The notes under the pieces are model-generated. The model did no database searches. It had not been told where the DNA came from and was given only the letters and a program-made list of their open reading frames with translations. Made by a program: the position numbers and the translations under genes. A stretch of 64,000 bases of DNA, taken from Danxiaibacter flavus. GTDB taxonomy: Bacteria > Bacteroidota > Bacteroidia > Chitinophagales > Chitinophagaceae. The DNA lies in contig NZ_JAULBC010000005.1 of NCBI RefSeq assembly GCF_041060425.1, forward strand, positions 1 through 64,000, given 5' to 3'. Of this stretch, positions 43,947 to 54,107 are shown piece by piece. Position 1 is the stretch's first letter. The number at the start of each line of letters is the position of its first letter.

Positions 43947-46900
43947 ATGAAGTATAAGCTGTGGTTCCAAACAGTCCTTTTCAACAAGATGTTGTTGGGA
44001 TGTCTTATTCTGTCTTTCAGTTTTACCCTGACTTTAGCCCAAACTTCAACAGTTACGGGTAAGGTATTGTCCAAAGATGCAGACACTGCCTTAGCTGATG
44101 TAAGCATAAAGGTAAAGGGTACCAATGTAGGCACCACAACCAAAGCTGATGGCTCGTTCTCCATACAGGCACCGGCGAATGGAACATTGGAAGTTGGCTA
44201 TGTAGGTTTCTTTTCCCAGGAAGTGGCCATTAGTGGCAGTAAGAATCTAACAATACGCCTTGTAGCAGATGTACAGTCACTGCAGCAGGTAGTTGTAATT
44301 GGTTATGGTACACAAAAGAAACGTGACCTTACTGGCGCTGTTAGTTCCGTCAATGCAGCCACAATTGCCAAGATGCCTGTGACGACTGTAGATCAGGCGT
44401 TACAGGGGCGGGCAGCAGGCGTTCAGGTAGTTAATAACGATGGTGCTCCCGGAGGCAATATGAGTGTACTGATCAGAGGTATAGGAAGCCTTGCAACAGG
44501 TGGTAACACACCGTTGTATGTTGTAGACGGATATCCGACAACGGGCAACATGAACAATCTTAATCCAAATGATATTGCTTCCATAGATGTGTTGAAAGAT
44601 GCTTCAGCTACCGCAGTGTATGGTATTCGCGCTGCAAACGGTGTTATCATCATTACTACAAAAAAAGGTGCACAAGGTAAGCTACAGGTATCACTTGACA
44701 TCTTTGAATCCATCCAGAGCAAACCCAAAATGTATCATATTCTCAACGCGCAGCAATTCGCCACTTTAGCCAATGAAGTTGCAGCAGCTGATCCCCAACA
44801 AAACTTCCAGGTGTTTGCGCCGTGGAAAAACCCGGAATCACTGCATAGCGTAGATTGGCAAAATGCAATGTACCGCACAGGGCTTACACAAAACTATACG
44901 CTGGCGATCCGTGGTGGTAATGATAAGATCCAGTCATCAGCTTCAGTCGGCTATTATGATCAAAAAGGCATAGTGCAGGGATCATTCTTTAAAAGATATA
45001 CTTTGGGCGTTAACCTGGACTATACGCCGGTAAAATGGCTCAGGTCTTCTACCAGCGCTAAATACACCTATCAAAATTCTAACAACCCCTTCCCCACCGG
45101 AAATCTTGTACAGTTGACAGAATTGCCGCCCACACTTGACAGTGGCAACAAGTTCACTTACCAGATAAAAGATGATAAAGGCAATTATGGCTTTTATAAT
45201 CCTATCTACACGTATGTTGCGAAATATGGCAATCCACTTTACAGTATAGAAACCAATCAATATTCAAACGTAAACAACTTTCTTCTAGCCACTTCTTCAT
45301 TGGAAGCGGCTGTTTGGAACGGCATTAAAATAAAAACCAATGCGGGCGTAAATACCAATAACTATTCCGGTTCATATTTTCAACCGGAAGATAACCGGTT
45401 GATCAATCAATATGGAGGGCAGGCGGGATCATCTGCAAATGCATTATACTCGCAACACCTCAATCAAACTTTTGAGTGGTTATGGGAAAACACTATTTCT
45501 TACGATAAAACATTTGGTCAACATGCCATACACTTTGTTGGAGGTATATCTGCACAGGAAAATACTTATACGGCAATGGGAGGCAGTGGAATTCCACCAA
45601 ACAGTGTGATAAGAGATCTTGCACAAGTAACTAATCTTAGACTTGATCAAAATGGTAATGGCCAGGTTAAAAGTTCTCTGGCATCGGAGTTTGCCAGACT
45701 GAGCTATGGGTTTGGAGATAAATACCTGATCACAGGTACTATCAGAAGAGATGGTTCTTCCAAGTTTGACACCGGTCACCAATATGGCGTATTCCCTTCT
45801 GGCGCAGTTGCGTGGAGGGCTAAAGAAGAATCTTTTCTTAAAGATGCCAGCTGGCTTACAGACCTTAAGTTCCGTGGCAGTTATGGCGTTGTGGGCAACC
45901 AGGGAGCCATACAGCCGTTCCAGTACCAGGCATTATACTCCACCGGGTATGGCCCGAACTTCGCTCCAGGCGGTGGACAGAGTAATCTTGGCTATCCCTT
46001 CGACAAAATATATCAAAGAGGTTACGCGCAAACACAACCAGCCAATCCCGACCTGAAATGGGAGACAGATTACATGACTGATATTGGTCTTGACGCCGCT
46101 TTCTTAAAAGGTGAATTGACCATTACCGGCGACTGGTTCCACCGAAAATCAAAGGACTTTTTGCTTACACTTGCTGCTCCCGCACAAACAGGATACAATT
46201 ACCTGACACGTAATGTAGGTAGCATGGAAAATAAAGGCGTTGAACTGGCTGTTAACTATAACCATGGCGTAAACAAAGATTTTCACTATGGCATCGGCGC
46301 CACTTTCACATCAATTAAAAACACACTTACCAGTATTGCATCAGGCACCAACTTTATCACCAATTTTGGAGGCGTAATTCCAGCTGGTAACGGATGGAGC
46401 ACTTTCACAGAAACATTTGTAGGGGGACCTGTGGGCGAGTTCTATGGATATAAATCACTTGGCGTATTCCAAACACAGGCACAGGTAGATGCACTGAATG
46501 CGGCCTCTGCAGCAAAAGATCCCAACTATCCTTTCTATCAAAAAACCGTCACTATGGCCGGTGATCGTTACTTTGCTGATGTAAATGGTGATGGCCATGT
46601 TGATGCTACTGATCAGACAAGTCTTGGCAGTCCACAACCTAAATTCTATGGCAGCCTTAACCTGGATGTTACTTATAAGGGATGGGATTTCAACGCTTAC
46701 TTCTACGGTGTAAATGGCAACAAAATACTCAACTATCAAAAGAGTGCATTGGAAAGTTTCCAGAACAGAAGTTTTGTGGGCGTGCAGAATGTGAGCTATG
46801 AATACTATGTAAATCACTGGACACCAAACAATCCCTCCAACGTATATTCCCGGGCCAGCTACAATGATGATGCTACGGGCAGTAACGTTCCTTCAAGTGC

Positions 46901-47159
46901 CTGGATTGAAAACGGCAGTTACATAAAACTGAAAAGCCTTACAGTTGGCTATACTTTACCAGACGATTTGCTAAGAAAGATGACACTTACTAAAGTGCGC
47001 GTTTACATATCATCACAAAATCTGTTCACCATAACCAAGTACAGCGGTCTTGATCCTGAGATCGGTATTCAGGGTAATAACGCCACACAAAACGGCGTGG
47101 ATAATGGAACTTATCCGTCATCACGGTTTTTCACTTTTGGCTTAAACGTAACATTCTAA
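43947..47159 (+). CDS. susC-like: SusC/RagA-family TonB-dependent transporter
   Basis: An outer-membrane importer of 1070 residues from the ATG at 43947; the frame extends 15 codons further upstream. The signal peptide ends LTLAQ. Domains are a CarboxypepD_reg-like sandwich (TVTGKVLSKDADTALADVSIKVKGTNVGTTT), a plug with VVVIGYGTQKKRDLTGAVSSV and VLIRGIGSLATGGNTPLYVVDGYP, the SusC motif SIDVLKDASATAVYGIRAANGVIIITTKKG, then a barrel ending FGLNVTF. It is followed 25 bp later by its SusD partner. The region ADVNGDGHVDATDQTSLG carries a dockerin-like calcium loop often seen in SusC barrels. Confidence 0.96.
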   Translation: MKYKLWFQTVLFNKMLLGCLILSFSFTLTLAQTSTVTGKVLSKDADTALADVSIKVKGTNVGTTTKADGSFSIQAPANGTLEVGYVGFFSQEVAISGSKNLTIRLVADVQSLQQVVVIGYGTQKKRDLTGAVSSVNAATIAKMPVTTVDQALQGRAAGVQVVNNDGAPGGNMSVLIRGIGSLATGGNTPLYVVDGYPTTGNMNNLNPNDIASIDVLKDASATAVYGIRAANGVIIITTKKGAQGKLQVSLDIFESIQSKPKMYHILNAQQFATLANEVAAADPQQNFQVFAPWKNPESLHSVDWQNAMYRTGLTQNYTLAIRGGNDKIQSSASVGYYDQKGIVQGSFFKRYTLGVNLDYTPVKWLRSSTSAKYTYQNSNNPFPTGNLVQLTELPPTLDSGNKFTYQIKDDKGNYGFYNPIYTYVAKYGNPLYSIETNQYSNVNNFLLATSSLEAAVWNGIKIKTNAGVNTNNYSGSYFQPEDNRLINQYGGQAGSSANALYSQHLNQTFEWLWENTISYDKTFGQHAIHFVGGISAQENTYTAMGGSGIPPNSVIRDLAQVTNLRLDQNGNGQVKSSLASEFARLSYGFGDKYLITGTIRRDGSSKFDTGHQYGVFPSGAVAWRAKEESFLKDASWLTDLKFRGSYGVVGNQGAIQPFQYQALYSTGYGPNFAPGGGQSNLGYPFDKIYQRGYAQTQPANPDLKWETDYMTDIGLDAAFLKGELTITGDWFHRKSKDFLLTLAAPAQTGYNYLTRNVGSMENKGVELAVNYNHGVNKDFHYGIGATFTSIKNTLTSIASGTNFITNFGGVIPAGNGWSTFTETFVGGPVGEFYGYKSLGVFQTQAQVDALNAASAAKDPNYPFYQKTVTMAGDRYFADVNGDGHVDATDQTSLGSPQPKFYGSLNLDVTYKGWDFNAYFYGVNGNKILNYQKSALESFQNRSFVGVQNVSYEYYVNHWTPNNPSNVYSRASYNDDATGSNVPSSAWIENGSYIKLKSLTVGYTLPDDLLRKMTLTKVRVYISSQNLFTITKYSGLDPEIGIQGNNATQNGVDNGTYPSSRFFTFGLNVTF

Positions 47160-47184
47160 TAAACCAACGAAAACTATTGAGACT

Positions 47185-48945
47185 ATGAAACTGAACAAGA
47201 AATATTTAATTGCACTGGCTCTCTTTGTTGCGTTTATTCCCGTGGCAATCATTCCTATTGCATGTAAAAAGAGCTTCCTGGTGCAAACAAATACGTTCCA
47301 GTCAACGGAAGAAGCCACCTTTCAAAAAGCTTCAGATGTTGTATCGCTTGTCAACAGCATTTACGACACCTACCAGAATAGTAACCTGCTTAAAAAATCC
47401 ATATGGTATTACGCCAACTTCCAGACACATGACTGGTTCAACTATGGAAACGATATTATCTGGAACTATTACGCGATACCTGCGGATTTCTATGCACTGC
47501 CTGACTTCTGGAACAATGCATACATCGGTATAGCAAGAGCCAATTCTTCCTTTGGTGTGATTCAAAAAGCACTGGACAAAGGAATTCTTACCGCAGATCT
47601 GGCGCAACGGTTAACAGGCGAAGCCTATTTTCTGCGCGGCATGACCTATTACTACCTGGCAGGATCATTTGGAGGTGTGCCACTTGAATTAAGCGACAAA
47701 ACAAACGGCCTTACGCCGCGTTCTGCCCAGGACTCTGTATTTATGCAAGTTGTTGCCGACATGGATAAGGCCGCAGAACTGCTACCATGGAAAGAAAACC
47801 TTCCTCCCGCTGAACTTGGCAGGGCAACAAAAGGTGCAGCATTAGGTTATGCGGGTTCTGCAAGAATGTGGTTGAAAGATTATGCCGGCGCCATCCAGAA
47901 TTTCAATGCGCTGGAAGGGAAATATCACCTGCTTACCAACTTCATCGACGTACATGAATACAGCAATCAGAATAACGACGAATCGCTGTTTGAAATACAA
48001 TTTGAAGTACCGGACGGAGGCTCTCAAAGCTGGGATGGAAGCTGGCAACCGCCGGGAGGTGAAATTGCATGGATAGATGCATTTAGCTGGCCATGGGAAA
48101 TAAGCGGTGAAGGCTACGACTATGGCAACCCGGGCCTCTGGCTTTCTTACCAGGCAGGCGACAAACGTAAACTGGGAACGATTTGCGGCCCTGGTGACTC
48201 AAGTATAAGCCCCGGCATTATTGCAAAAGGTGGAATTAGGAGTTACGCACCCGTTAAGTCCGGATTTGTAGCCGGAAACAAAACATATATTGGAGACGAC
48301 GGAAAGATCATCAACACCTGCGGTTCGCTTGCGCGTCCATGGTACGGTGATGATGGCAAACGCACCGGCTACTATTGCGCCAAGCACTGGAGAGACCCGA
48401 CACTCAGTGGTAGTAACTCATTTGATACTACCGCAGGTTCTCCGCAAAAGATCTTTGGTGCACAAAACCAGATCATGTTACGCTATGCAGAGATCCTCTT
48501 AAGCAGGGCTGAATGCAAGATCCGCACCGGAGATGTTCCCGGTGGCTTGGCCGATATAAAACTGGTAAGAGACAGAGCCTGGGGTGGCACTGCTCCCGCT
48601 GTTATGCAGGATGGCGCCAACTACGACGGAAGTCCTTCAACACCAATTACCGATCCTCTGCAAATGGTTTTAAGTGAATACAGGCACGAACTTACCGGCG
48701 AATATTCATTGTTTTATGATCTGCGCAGAGCCGGTAATGATGTGGCTGCAGCTTTTATCAAGAAAGCTTATGGCACTGTTGACAATCAAAATAATCCAAT
48801 ACCTAACCCGGCGCCGGGCCCAACACATGATGGCAAACCACATGGTTTGTTCAATGCTTCACTTCCGCCAACACGTGCGGTATTACCCATTCCGCAGGTA
48901 GCGATAGGATTGAATCCTAATCTTACACAAAATCCGGGATATTAA
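47185..48945 (+). CDS. susD-like: SusD/RagB-family nutrient-binding lipoprotein
   Basis: A 586-residue surface lipoprotein. The signal segment LIALALFVAFIPVAIIPIACKKS ends with the lipidated Cys near residue 27. The hallmarks are LTGEAYFLRGMTYYYLAGSFGGVPLEL, LGRATKGAALGYAGSARMWLKDYAGAIQNF, NQIMLRYAEILLSRAECKIRTGD, and EYRHELTGEYSLFYDLRRAGND with the C-terminus VLPIPQVAIGLNPNLTQNPGY. It lies 25 bp after susC, and a terminator follows 20 bp after the stop. Confidence 0.96.
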   Translation: MKLNKKYLIALALFVAFIPVAIIPIACKKSFLVQTNTFQSTEEATFQKASDVVSLVNSIYDTYQNSNLLKKSIWYYANFQTHDWFNYGNDIIWNYYAIPADFYALPDFWNNAYIGIARANSSFGVIQKALDKGILTADLAQRLTGEAYFLRGMTYYYLAGSFGGVPLELSDKTNGLTPRSAQDSVFMQVVADMDKAAELLPWKENLPPAELGRATKGAALGYAGSARMWLKDYAGAIQNFNALEGKYHLLTNFIDVHEYSNQNNDESLFEIQFEVPDGGSQSWDGSWQPPGGEIAWIDAFSWPWEISGEGYDYGNPGLWLSYQAGDKRKLGTICGPGDSSISPGIIAKGGIRSYAPVKSGFVAGNKTYIGDDGKIINTCGSLARPWYGDDGKRTGYYCAKHWRDPTLSGSNSFDTTAGSPQKIFGAQNQIMLRYAEILLSRAECKIRTGDVPGGLADIKLVRDRAWGGTAPAVMQDGANYDGSPSTPITDPLQMVLSEYRHELTGEYSLFYDLRRAGNDVAAAFIKKAYGTVDNQNNPIPNPAPGPTHDGKPHGLFNASLPPTRAVLPIPQVAIGLNPNLTQNPGY

Positions 48946-48965
48946 GCAACAACTAATTAACTTTA

Positions 48966-48994
48966 AAAAGGGGTTTCCAAAGAACCCCTTTTTT
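48966..48994 (+). terminator. Terminator after the third susC-susD pair
   Basis: AAAAGGGGTT-TCCAAAG-AACCCCTTTT, a perfect 10-bp stem with a 7-base loop ending in T6. It is placed 20 bp after the susD stop and before the FG-GAP lipoprotein, suggesting partial separation of expression. Confidence 0.9.
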
Positions 48995-49027
48995 GCTGAC
49001 CACATTAACATTCGCTGCTTACTTAAG

Positions 49028-52000
49028 ATGATTGCTATGAGGCTATTAAAAATCTTTGCGCTCTGCTTTTTTCTGTTTTGCTTTTTAGCCTGCAACAACA
49101 AAAAAACTTTATTTGAAGAGGTTCCGTCGTCACACTCCGGCATAACGTTCAATAACAGGATCACAGAAAGTGATTCCCTGAATCCGATTGACGTGGTGAA
49201 TATTTATAACGGAGGCGGAGTTGGTGTCGGCGATTTTAACAACGATGGCCTGCAGGATATTTTTCTTACAGGAAACATGGTTTCGAGCAAACTCTATCTT
49301 AATAAAGGCAGTTTTAAATTCACGGATGTGACTGATGATGCTGGTGTTGATGGAATGGGAAGATGGGCAAGAGGTGTTGCAGTTATTGACATAAACAATG
49401 ATGGATTATTGGACGTTTATATCTGCAACACTATTTACAAAGACTCTTTAAAAAGACGAAATATTCTCTACGTTAATCAGGGCATAGACAAAAACGGCAT
49501 TCCGCATTTTAAAGACCAGGCTGAAGCTTACGGACTGGACATTAATGTTCAGTCTACCATGGCAAGCTTTTTTGATTATGATAATGATGGAGACCTCGAC
49601 ATGTACCTCACCGTTAACGAAGCTTCCAATGGTTATGATGCATCGGTTTTTACCAAACGCAATAGCGGCACTCAAACCCCAAGCATGGGAAGACTGTATC
49701 GCAACGACATGGATGAGACATTGAAACATCCCGTATTTCACAATGTTTCCCAACAGGCCGGGATTGTATATGCAGGTTTCGGGCATGCTGCAACTATTTG
49801 CGACCTGAACAATGATGGCTGGAAGGATATTTATATTTCGGATGATTTTATCTCCAACAACCTGCTTTACATCAACAACCACAACGGCACTTTTACCGAC
49901 CGTTCAAAGGAATATTTCAAACACACTTCTTTCAATGCAATGGGGCAGGATGTGATCGATATCAACAACGATGGACTGCCCGACGTGATAGAACTGGACA
50001 TGAGCCCTGAAGACAATTACCGGAAGAAAACAATGACAGGTGCAAGTAACTACCTTGTGCAGCAAAATTTTGATCAGTACGGCTACCAGTATCAATATGT
50101 CCGCAACACATTGCAACTAAACCAGGGCATGGTATATGATGAGAACGACTCGATAGCGAGACCTGTATTTAGCGATATCGGCTTTATGAGTGGCATTTCT
50201 CAAACAGACTGGAGCTGGACGCCTTTGGTGACAGATTTTGACAATGATGGTTACAGGGATATTATTATCACAAACGGTTTTCCTAAAGATGTTTCCGACC
50301 GCGATTTTATAGTGTATCGCAAACAAAGCACAAAGTTGATCAGCAAACAGGATCTGATAAAACAGATCCCGGAAGTAAAGCTGCATAATTATGCTTACAG
50401 GAATAACGGCAACCTTACCTTCAACGATGTAACCAATAATTGGGGACTATCCGTTCCTACCTTTTCCAATGGCGCCGTTTATGCAGACCTGGATAATGAC
50501 GGCGACATGGATGTAGTGATCAACAACGTTAACGACGAAACGCTTGTTTACAAAAACACAGTTCGGGATAAAAATGATTCAACGTCATCGTTCCTCAGCA
50601 TAAAATTTGTTGGAAGCGCTGCCAACAGGAACGGCATAGGCGCTTCTGCAACCGTATTTTATGATCACGGCAAACAGCAGGTGTATGAGAACAATCCGTA
50701 TCGTGGCTATTTGTCGACCATGCAGACTGCAGCTCATTTTGGTTTAGGTAATGTAACATCGATTGATTCAGTAATTATTCAGTGGAATGATCAGTTGCAA
50801 CAAAAAATTGTTGGCGTAAAACCTAACCAGGTGCTTACAGTCAATATTAAAGATGCCCGACGGCTACCCAATCTATCAGCGAACGCGAAACCGGCTGCCT
50901 CTTTATTTAAGGACATTACCAAAAGTGCGGGTATAACTTATAAACATCAGGATCGCGACCTGATAGATTTTAATCAGCAAAGTGTATTGCCACATAAATT
51001 TTCAGAATATAACCCGGCGCTTGCAGTTGCCGATATGAATGGCGATGGACTTGATGACATTGTTTCAGGAGGTAATCTCAGCAGTCCTGCCCAGCTTTTC
51101 CTTCAACAAAAAAACGGTTCTTTCATTCAAAAGAATTTTCTCCCTGATATGGACAGAAACTACCGGGATGAAGGCATTCTTTTATTTGATGCAAATGGTG
51201 ACGGCAAAACTGATGTATATATTGTAAGCGGTGGCTTCAGGGAAGCGGAAGGCGATTCCACTTACCTTGACCGGCTTTATGTAAATGATGGAAAAGGTCA
51301 CTTCACTCAGGACTTGTCCGCATTACCAGCAAACACAACAAGCAAACTTTGTGTAAAAGCTTTTGATTATAACGGGGACGGGCTTGTTGATCTGTTTGTT
51401 TCAGGACGTGTAAAACCGGGACGATATCCCCAACCTGTTAGCAGTTTTATTTACAGGAATGACAGCCGCAATGGCAAAACAACATTTACCGATGTAACAG
51501 CCGACATTGCTCCTGCTTTAAAAAACATTGGCCTGGTGTGTGACGCCTTGTTTACTGATTTTAATAATGACGGCCAGCCTGATCTTATACTTGCAGGCGA
51601 ATGGATGCCTGTTACATTTTTTCAGTTTAAGAACGGCAAATTTGAAGATGTTACGAAGCTTACGGGTATTGCGGACAAAACAGGTTGGTTTAACTCAATA
51701 GTGGCAGGAGATTTCAGGCACACAGGAAGAACTGATTATATTATCGGCAATGCCGGATTAAATACGTTCTACAAAGCCAGTGACGAATTCCCCGTTTATA
51801 TAACTGCCAGTGATTTTGAAAAGAATGGAGGTTATCTGTCTATTCCATCATTGTATCTGCCGGATTCTTCAGGCGTTAAAAAAGAATTTCCGGCTAACGG
51901 AAGAGACGATATTATTGAACGCATGCCATCCATTAGAAAACGCTTTCCTGATTACAGATCTTTTGCGCGTGCAACCGTTACGGAAATATTTACGCCTGAA

Positions 52001-52603
52001 AAAATGAAAACTGCATTGCGATTGAAAGCCAATATGCTTCAATCATGTTTTGTAAGAAATGACGGCAATGGCAGGTTTACATTGATACCACTTCCTGTGC
52101 AGGCACAGATGTCTGTGCTGGACGGCATGGTGGCAGATGATTTTGATGGCGATGGCAATCTTGATGTATTGATGAATGGAAATGATTTTGGGACCGATGT
52201 AACCGTTGGAAGATATGATGCTTTAAATGGCCTGTTATTAAAAGGTGATGGCAAGGGGAATTTCCAGGCGTTATCAATTGCGCAAAGCGGCATTTTTATT
52301 CCCGGTGATGGAAAGTCGCTGGTGAAATTATTGGGAAGCAATGGCAATTATCTTGTAGCTGCGAGCCAGCATAAAGATTATTTAAAACTGTTCCGCTTAA
52401 ATACAAAACCCAAAACAATAAGAATAAACAACGATGACATGTTTGCGATGATCACATACAAAAACGGCAGCACGCAAAAACAGGAATTCTATTATGGTGA
52501 TTCATTTCTATCGCAATCCTCACGGTTTATAACAATAAATGAAAATGTTAGTAGCGTAACGGTTACAAACAATAAAGGAGCTAAACGAAATATTCCCCTT
52601 TAA
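49028..52603 (+). CDS. Large FG-GAP/ASPIC-UnbV (CRTAC1-type) lipoprotein
   Basis: A 1191-residue lipoprotein with SPII signal LCFFLFCFLACNNKK. An alternative start ATG lies three codons on. The body contains many calcium-loop repeats of the FG-GAP/VCBS type (DFNNDGLQDIFLTGN, DINNDGLLDVYICN, DYDNDGDLDMYLTVN, DFDNDGYRDIIITNG and DLDNDGDMDVVINN in the first half). An ASPIC-UnbV domain follows near residue 530-620 (IGASATVFYDHGKQQVYENNPYRGYLSTMQTAAHFGLG), then a second propeller with GDGLDDIVSGG, DANGDGKTDVYIVSGG and DDFDGDGNLDVLMNG. Two beta-propellers around UnbV is the usual layout. Such proteins recur beside SusC/SusD; they may bind or present the ligand at the cell surface (inference). Confidence 0.93.
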   Translation: MIAMRLLKIFALCFFLFCFLACNNKKTLFEEVPSSHSGITFNNRITESDSLNPIDVVNIYNGGGVGVGDFNNDGLQDIFLTGNMVSSKLYLNKGSFKFTDVTDDAGVDGMGRWARGVAVIDINNDGLLDVYICNTIYKDSLKRRNILYVNQGIDKNGIPHFKDQAEAYGLDINVQSTMASFFDYDNDGDLDMYLTVNEASNGYDASVFTKRNSGTQTPSMGRLYRNDMDETLKHPVFHNVSQQAGIVYAGFGHAATICDLNNDGWKDIYISDDFISNNLLYINNHNGTFTDRSKEYFKHTSFNAMGQDVIDINNDGLPDVIELDMSPEDNYRKKTMTGASNYLVQQNFDQYGYQYQYVRNTLQLNQGMVYDENDSIARPVFSDIGFMSGISQTDWSWTPLVTDFDNDGYRDIIITNGFPKDVSDRDFIVYRKQSTKLISKQDLIKQIPEVKLHNYAYRNNGNLTFNDVTNNWGLSVPTFSNGAVYADLDNDGDMDVVINNVNDETLVYKNTVRDKNDSTSSFLSIKFVGSAANRNGIGASATVFYDHGKQQVYENNPYRGYLSTMQTAAHFGLGNVTSIDSVIIQWNDQLQQKIVGVKPNQVLTVNIKDARRLPNLSANAKPAASLFKDITKSAGITYKHQDRDLIDFNQQSVLPHKFSEYNPALAVADMNGDGLDDIVSGGNLSSPAQLFLQQKNGSFIQKNFLPDMDRNYRDEGILLFDANGDGKTDVYIVSGGFREAEGDSTYLDRLYVNDGKGHFTQDLSALPANTTSKLCVKAFDYNGDGLVDLFVSGRVKPGRYPQPVSSFIYRNDSRNGKTTFTDVTADIAPALKNIGLVCDALFTDFNNDGQPDLILAGEWMPVTFFQFKNGKFEDVTKLTGIADKTGWFNSIVAGDFRHTGRTDYIIGNAGLNTFYKASDEFPVYITASDFEKNGGYLSIPSLYLPDSSGVKKEFPANGRDDIIERMPSIRKRFPDYRSFARATVTEIFTPEKMKTALRLKANMLQSCFVRNDGNGRFTLIPLPVQAQMSVLDGMVADDFDGDGNLDVLMNGNDFGTDVTVGRYDALNGLLLKGDGKGNFQALSIAQSGIFIPGDGKSLVKLLGSNGNYLVAASQHKDYLKLFRLNTKPKTIRINNDDMFAMITYKNGSTQKQEFYYGDSFLSQSSRFITINENVSSVTVTNNKGAKRNIPL

Positions 52604-53063
52604 GCAACCGTGCAAAAGCTTAAAGCCCAAAGCCTAAAGCTCAAAGCTGACCGAAGCGATGTTTTTTGAACCATATAAGGCACATAAGGGCGTATAAGAA
52701 GTTACACCGGAGGCCAATAATGGCTAAAGCAGTATAACATTTACTCAGCCGGTTTGTGCCCTTCACCATTGACCATTCAGTATTCACTAGTTGCATATAA
52801 GGCTTTCACACATAAACTTACATTTCTTATATGCCTTCTATACAACTAGTGAATAGTCAATAGTCAATGGTGAAAGTCCGGTCTGGCTAAGTAAATTTAT
52901 TCTCGTTTAAGTACAATTATTATCGTAGACAAAATCCTTATTTGCTCTTATATGCCTTATATGGTTTAAAAAACTTCGCTTCGGTCTGCTTTAAGCTTTA
53001 TAAGTTGTTTACTATGAAACGTTGGGGCGGCCAACTCCTTACTTATATGGTTTAGAAAAAAAT
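52604..53063. repeat. Long inverted repeat between two convergent genes
   Basis: No gene. The arms run from about 52637 and from about 53001 inward, with a loop near 52799-52826. The outer part of each arm carries AAGCTNA heptamers and GACCGAAGCG. Then come AACCATATAAGGCA, an ATATAAGG-family unit (52668-52793) and its inverted copy. The outer 45 bp are nearly identical, and the inner parts are more diverged. A further ATATGGTTTAGAAAAA remnant at 53046-53060 touches the LacI stop. Confidence 0.8.
52616..52650 (+). repeat. Five AAGCNNA heptamers after a stop codon
   Basis: Five consecutive 7-mers with fixed AAGC and final A and a variable dinucleotide (TT, CC, CT, TC, TG). They begin 13 bp after the stop of the FG-GAP lipoprotein and form the outer end of the long inverted repeat. 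Confidence 0.75.
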
Positions 53064-54107
53064 TTAGCTTGCTAAACACCTTGCTTTGCTTGAATCGCCA
53101 ATGATTAACTGTGCGGGCAGGCACTCATTTTCACAATCAATATCAGTTCTTTTTGTTTCTATTGCTTTTATTAAAAGCATGGCTGCACGTCTTCCCATTT
53201 CGAAAGCAGGCTGACGCAAAACAGTGAGAGAAGGCTGCATAAGATCGGTTATATCAAGATTGCTGAATCCTACAAGAGCAAAATCTTCCGGTATCTTCAG
53301 GCCTAGATTTTTGCAGCAACGCAGGAACGATGTTGTTAGTTTATCTGTAGATAAAAAAATGGCGTCTGGTCTATGTTGTTTGCTGAGTAAGCTTTTCAAA
53401 ACTGATTCTACTTCTTCATAATATCGTCCGCCATGGGGACAATAGTTGATCATATTCTCATCATAAGGTACTCCATATTCCCTGAGCGCTTTAAGGTATC
53501 CTTCAAATCTTTTCGTAGTTATATATAAGTTAGGGGCGTTGGCGATGAAAGCTATCTTTCGATAATTATTTTTAAGCAGGTGCGCAGTTCCTTCATAAGC
53601 TGCCTGCACATTTTCAACAGTAACTGCATGGCTTTGCACACATTCTACAATCCTGTCAAAGAAAACAATCGGAAGCCCTTTTTTATGTAGATCACAAAAG
53701 TGGGAAAAATCATTTGTTTCTTCTGATACGGATGCCAGACAACCATCAACAGAACGCAACGCGAGAAAACTAATGTTATTAATCTCGCCTTCTTCCGTTT
53801 CCAGGCTTTGGGTAATCATCACCGTATAGCCTTTTTCATTTGCAACAGATTCAATTCCGTTGATGACCTGCGAAAAAAAACTATCCGCAATTTCAGGAAC
53901 AACAACCCCGATCGATTTACTCTTTCTTGCCTTCAGACTTACCGCGATAGGATTGGGGGTATAATTAATAGTTTTTGCGTACCCAAGTACCAACTGTTTG
54001 GTCATGTCGCTTATCTCATAACTGTCTCGCAAAGCCCTGCTAACAGTGGATTTGGACAAACCCAGGGCATGGGCAATATCTTTTATGGTAGTTGCCTCAA
54101 TTCGCAT
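53064..54107 (-). CDS. LacI-family transcription regulator
   Basis: A 347-residue regulator. The N-terminal HTH (TTIKDIAHALGLSKSTVSRALRDSYEISDMTKQLVLGYAKTINYTPNPIAVSLKARKSKSIGVVVPEI) is a canonical LacI headpiece plus hinge. The C-terminal periplasmic-binding-like domain includes LPIVFFDRIVECVQSHAVTVEN, RKIAFIANAPNLYITTKRFEGYLKAL, DAIFLSTDKLT and LVGFSNLDITDLMQPSLTVLRQPAFEMGRRAAMLLIKAI. It faces the FG-GAP lipoprotein gene convergently across the long inverted repeat and is the most likely regulator of the third Sus locus. The 3' end overlaps a repeat remnant. Confidence 0.94.
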   Translation of the reverse strand: MRIEATTIKDIAHALGLSKSTVSRALRDSYEISDMTKQLVLGYAKTINYTPNPIAVSLKARKSKSIGVVVPEIADSFFSQVINGIESVANEKGYTVMITQSLETEEGEINNISFLALRSVDGCLASVSEETNDFSHFCDLHKKGLPIVFFDRIVECVQSHAVTVENVQAAYEGTAHLLKNNYRKIAFIANAPNLYITTKRFEGYLKALREYGVPYDENMINYCPHGGRYYEEVESVLKSLLSKQHRPDAIFLSTDKLTTSFLRCCKNLGLKIPEDFALVGFSNLDITDLMQPSLTVLRQPAFEMGRRAAMLLIKAIETKRTDIDCENECLPAQLIIGDSSKARCLAS

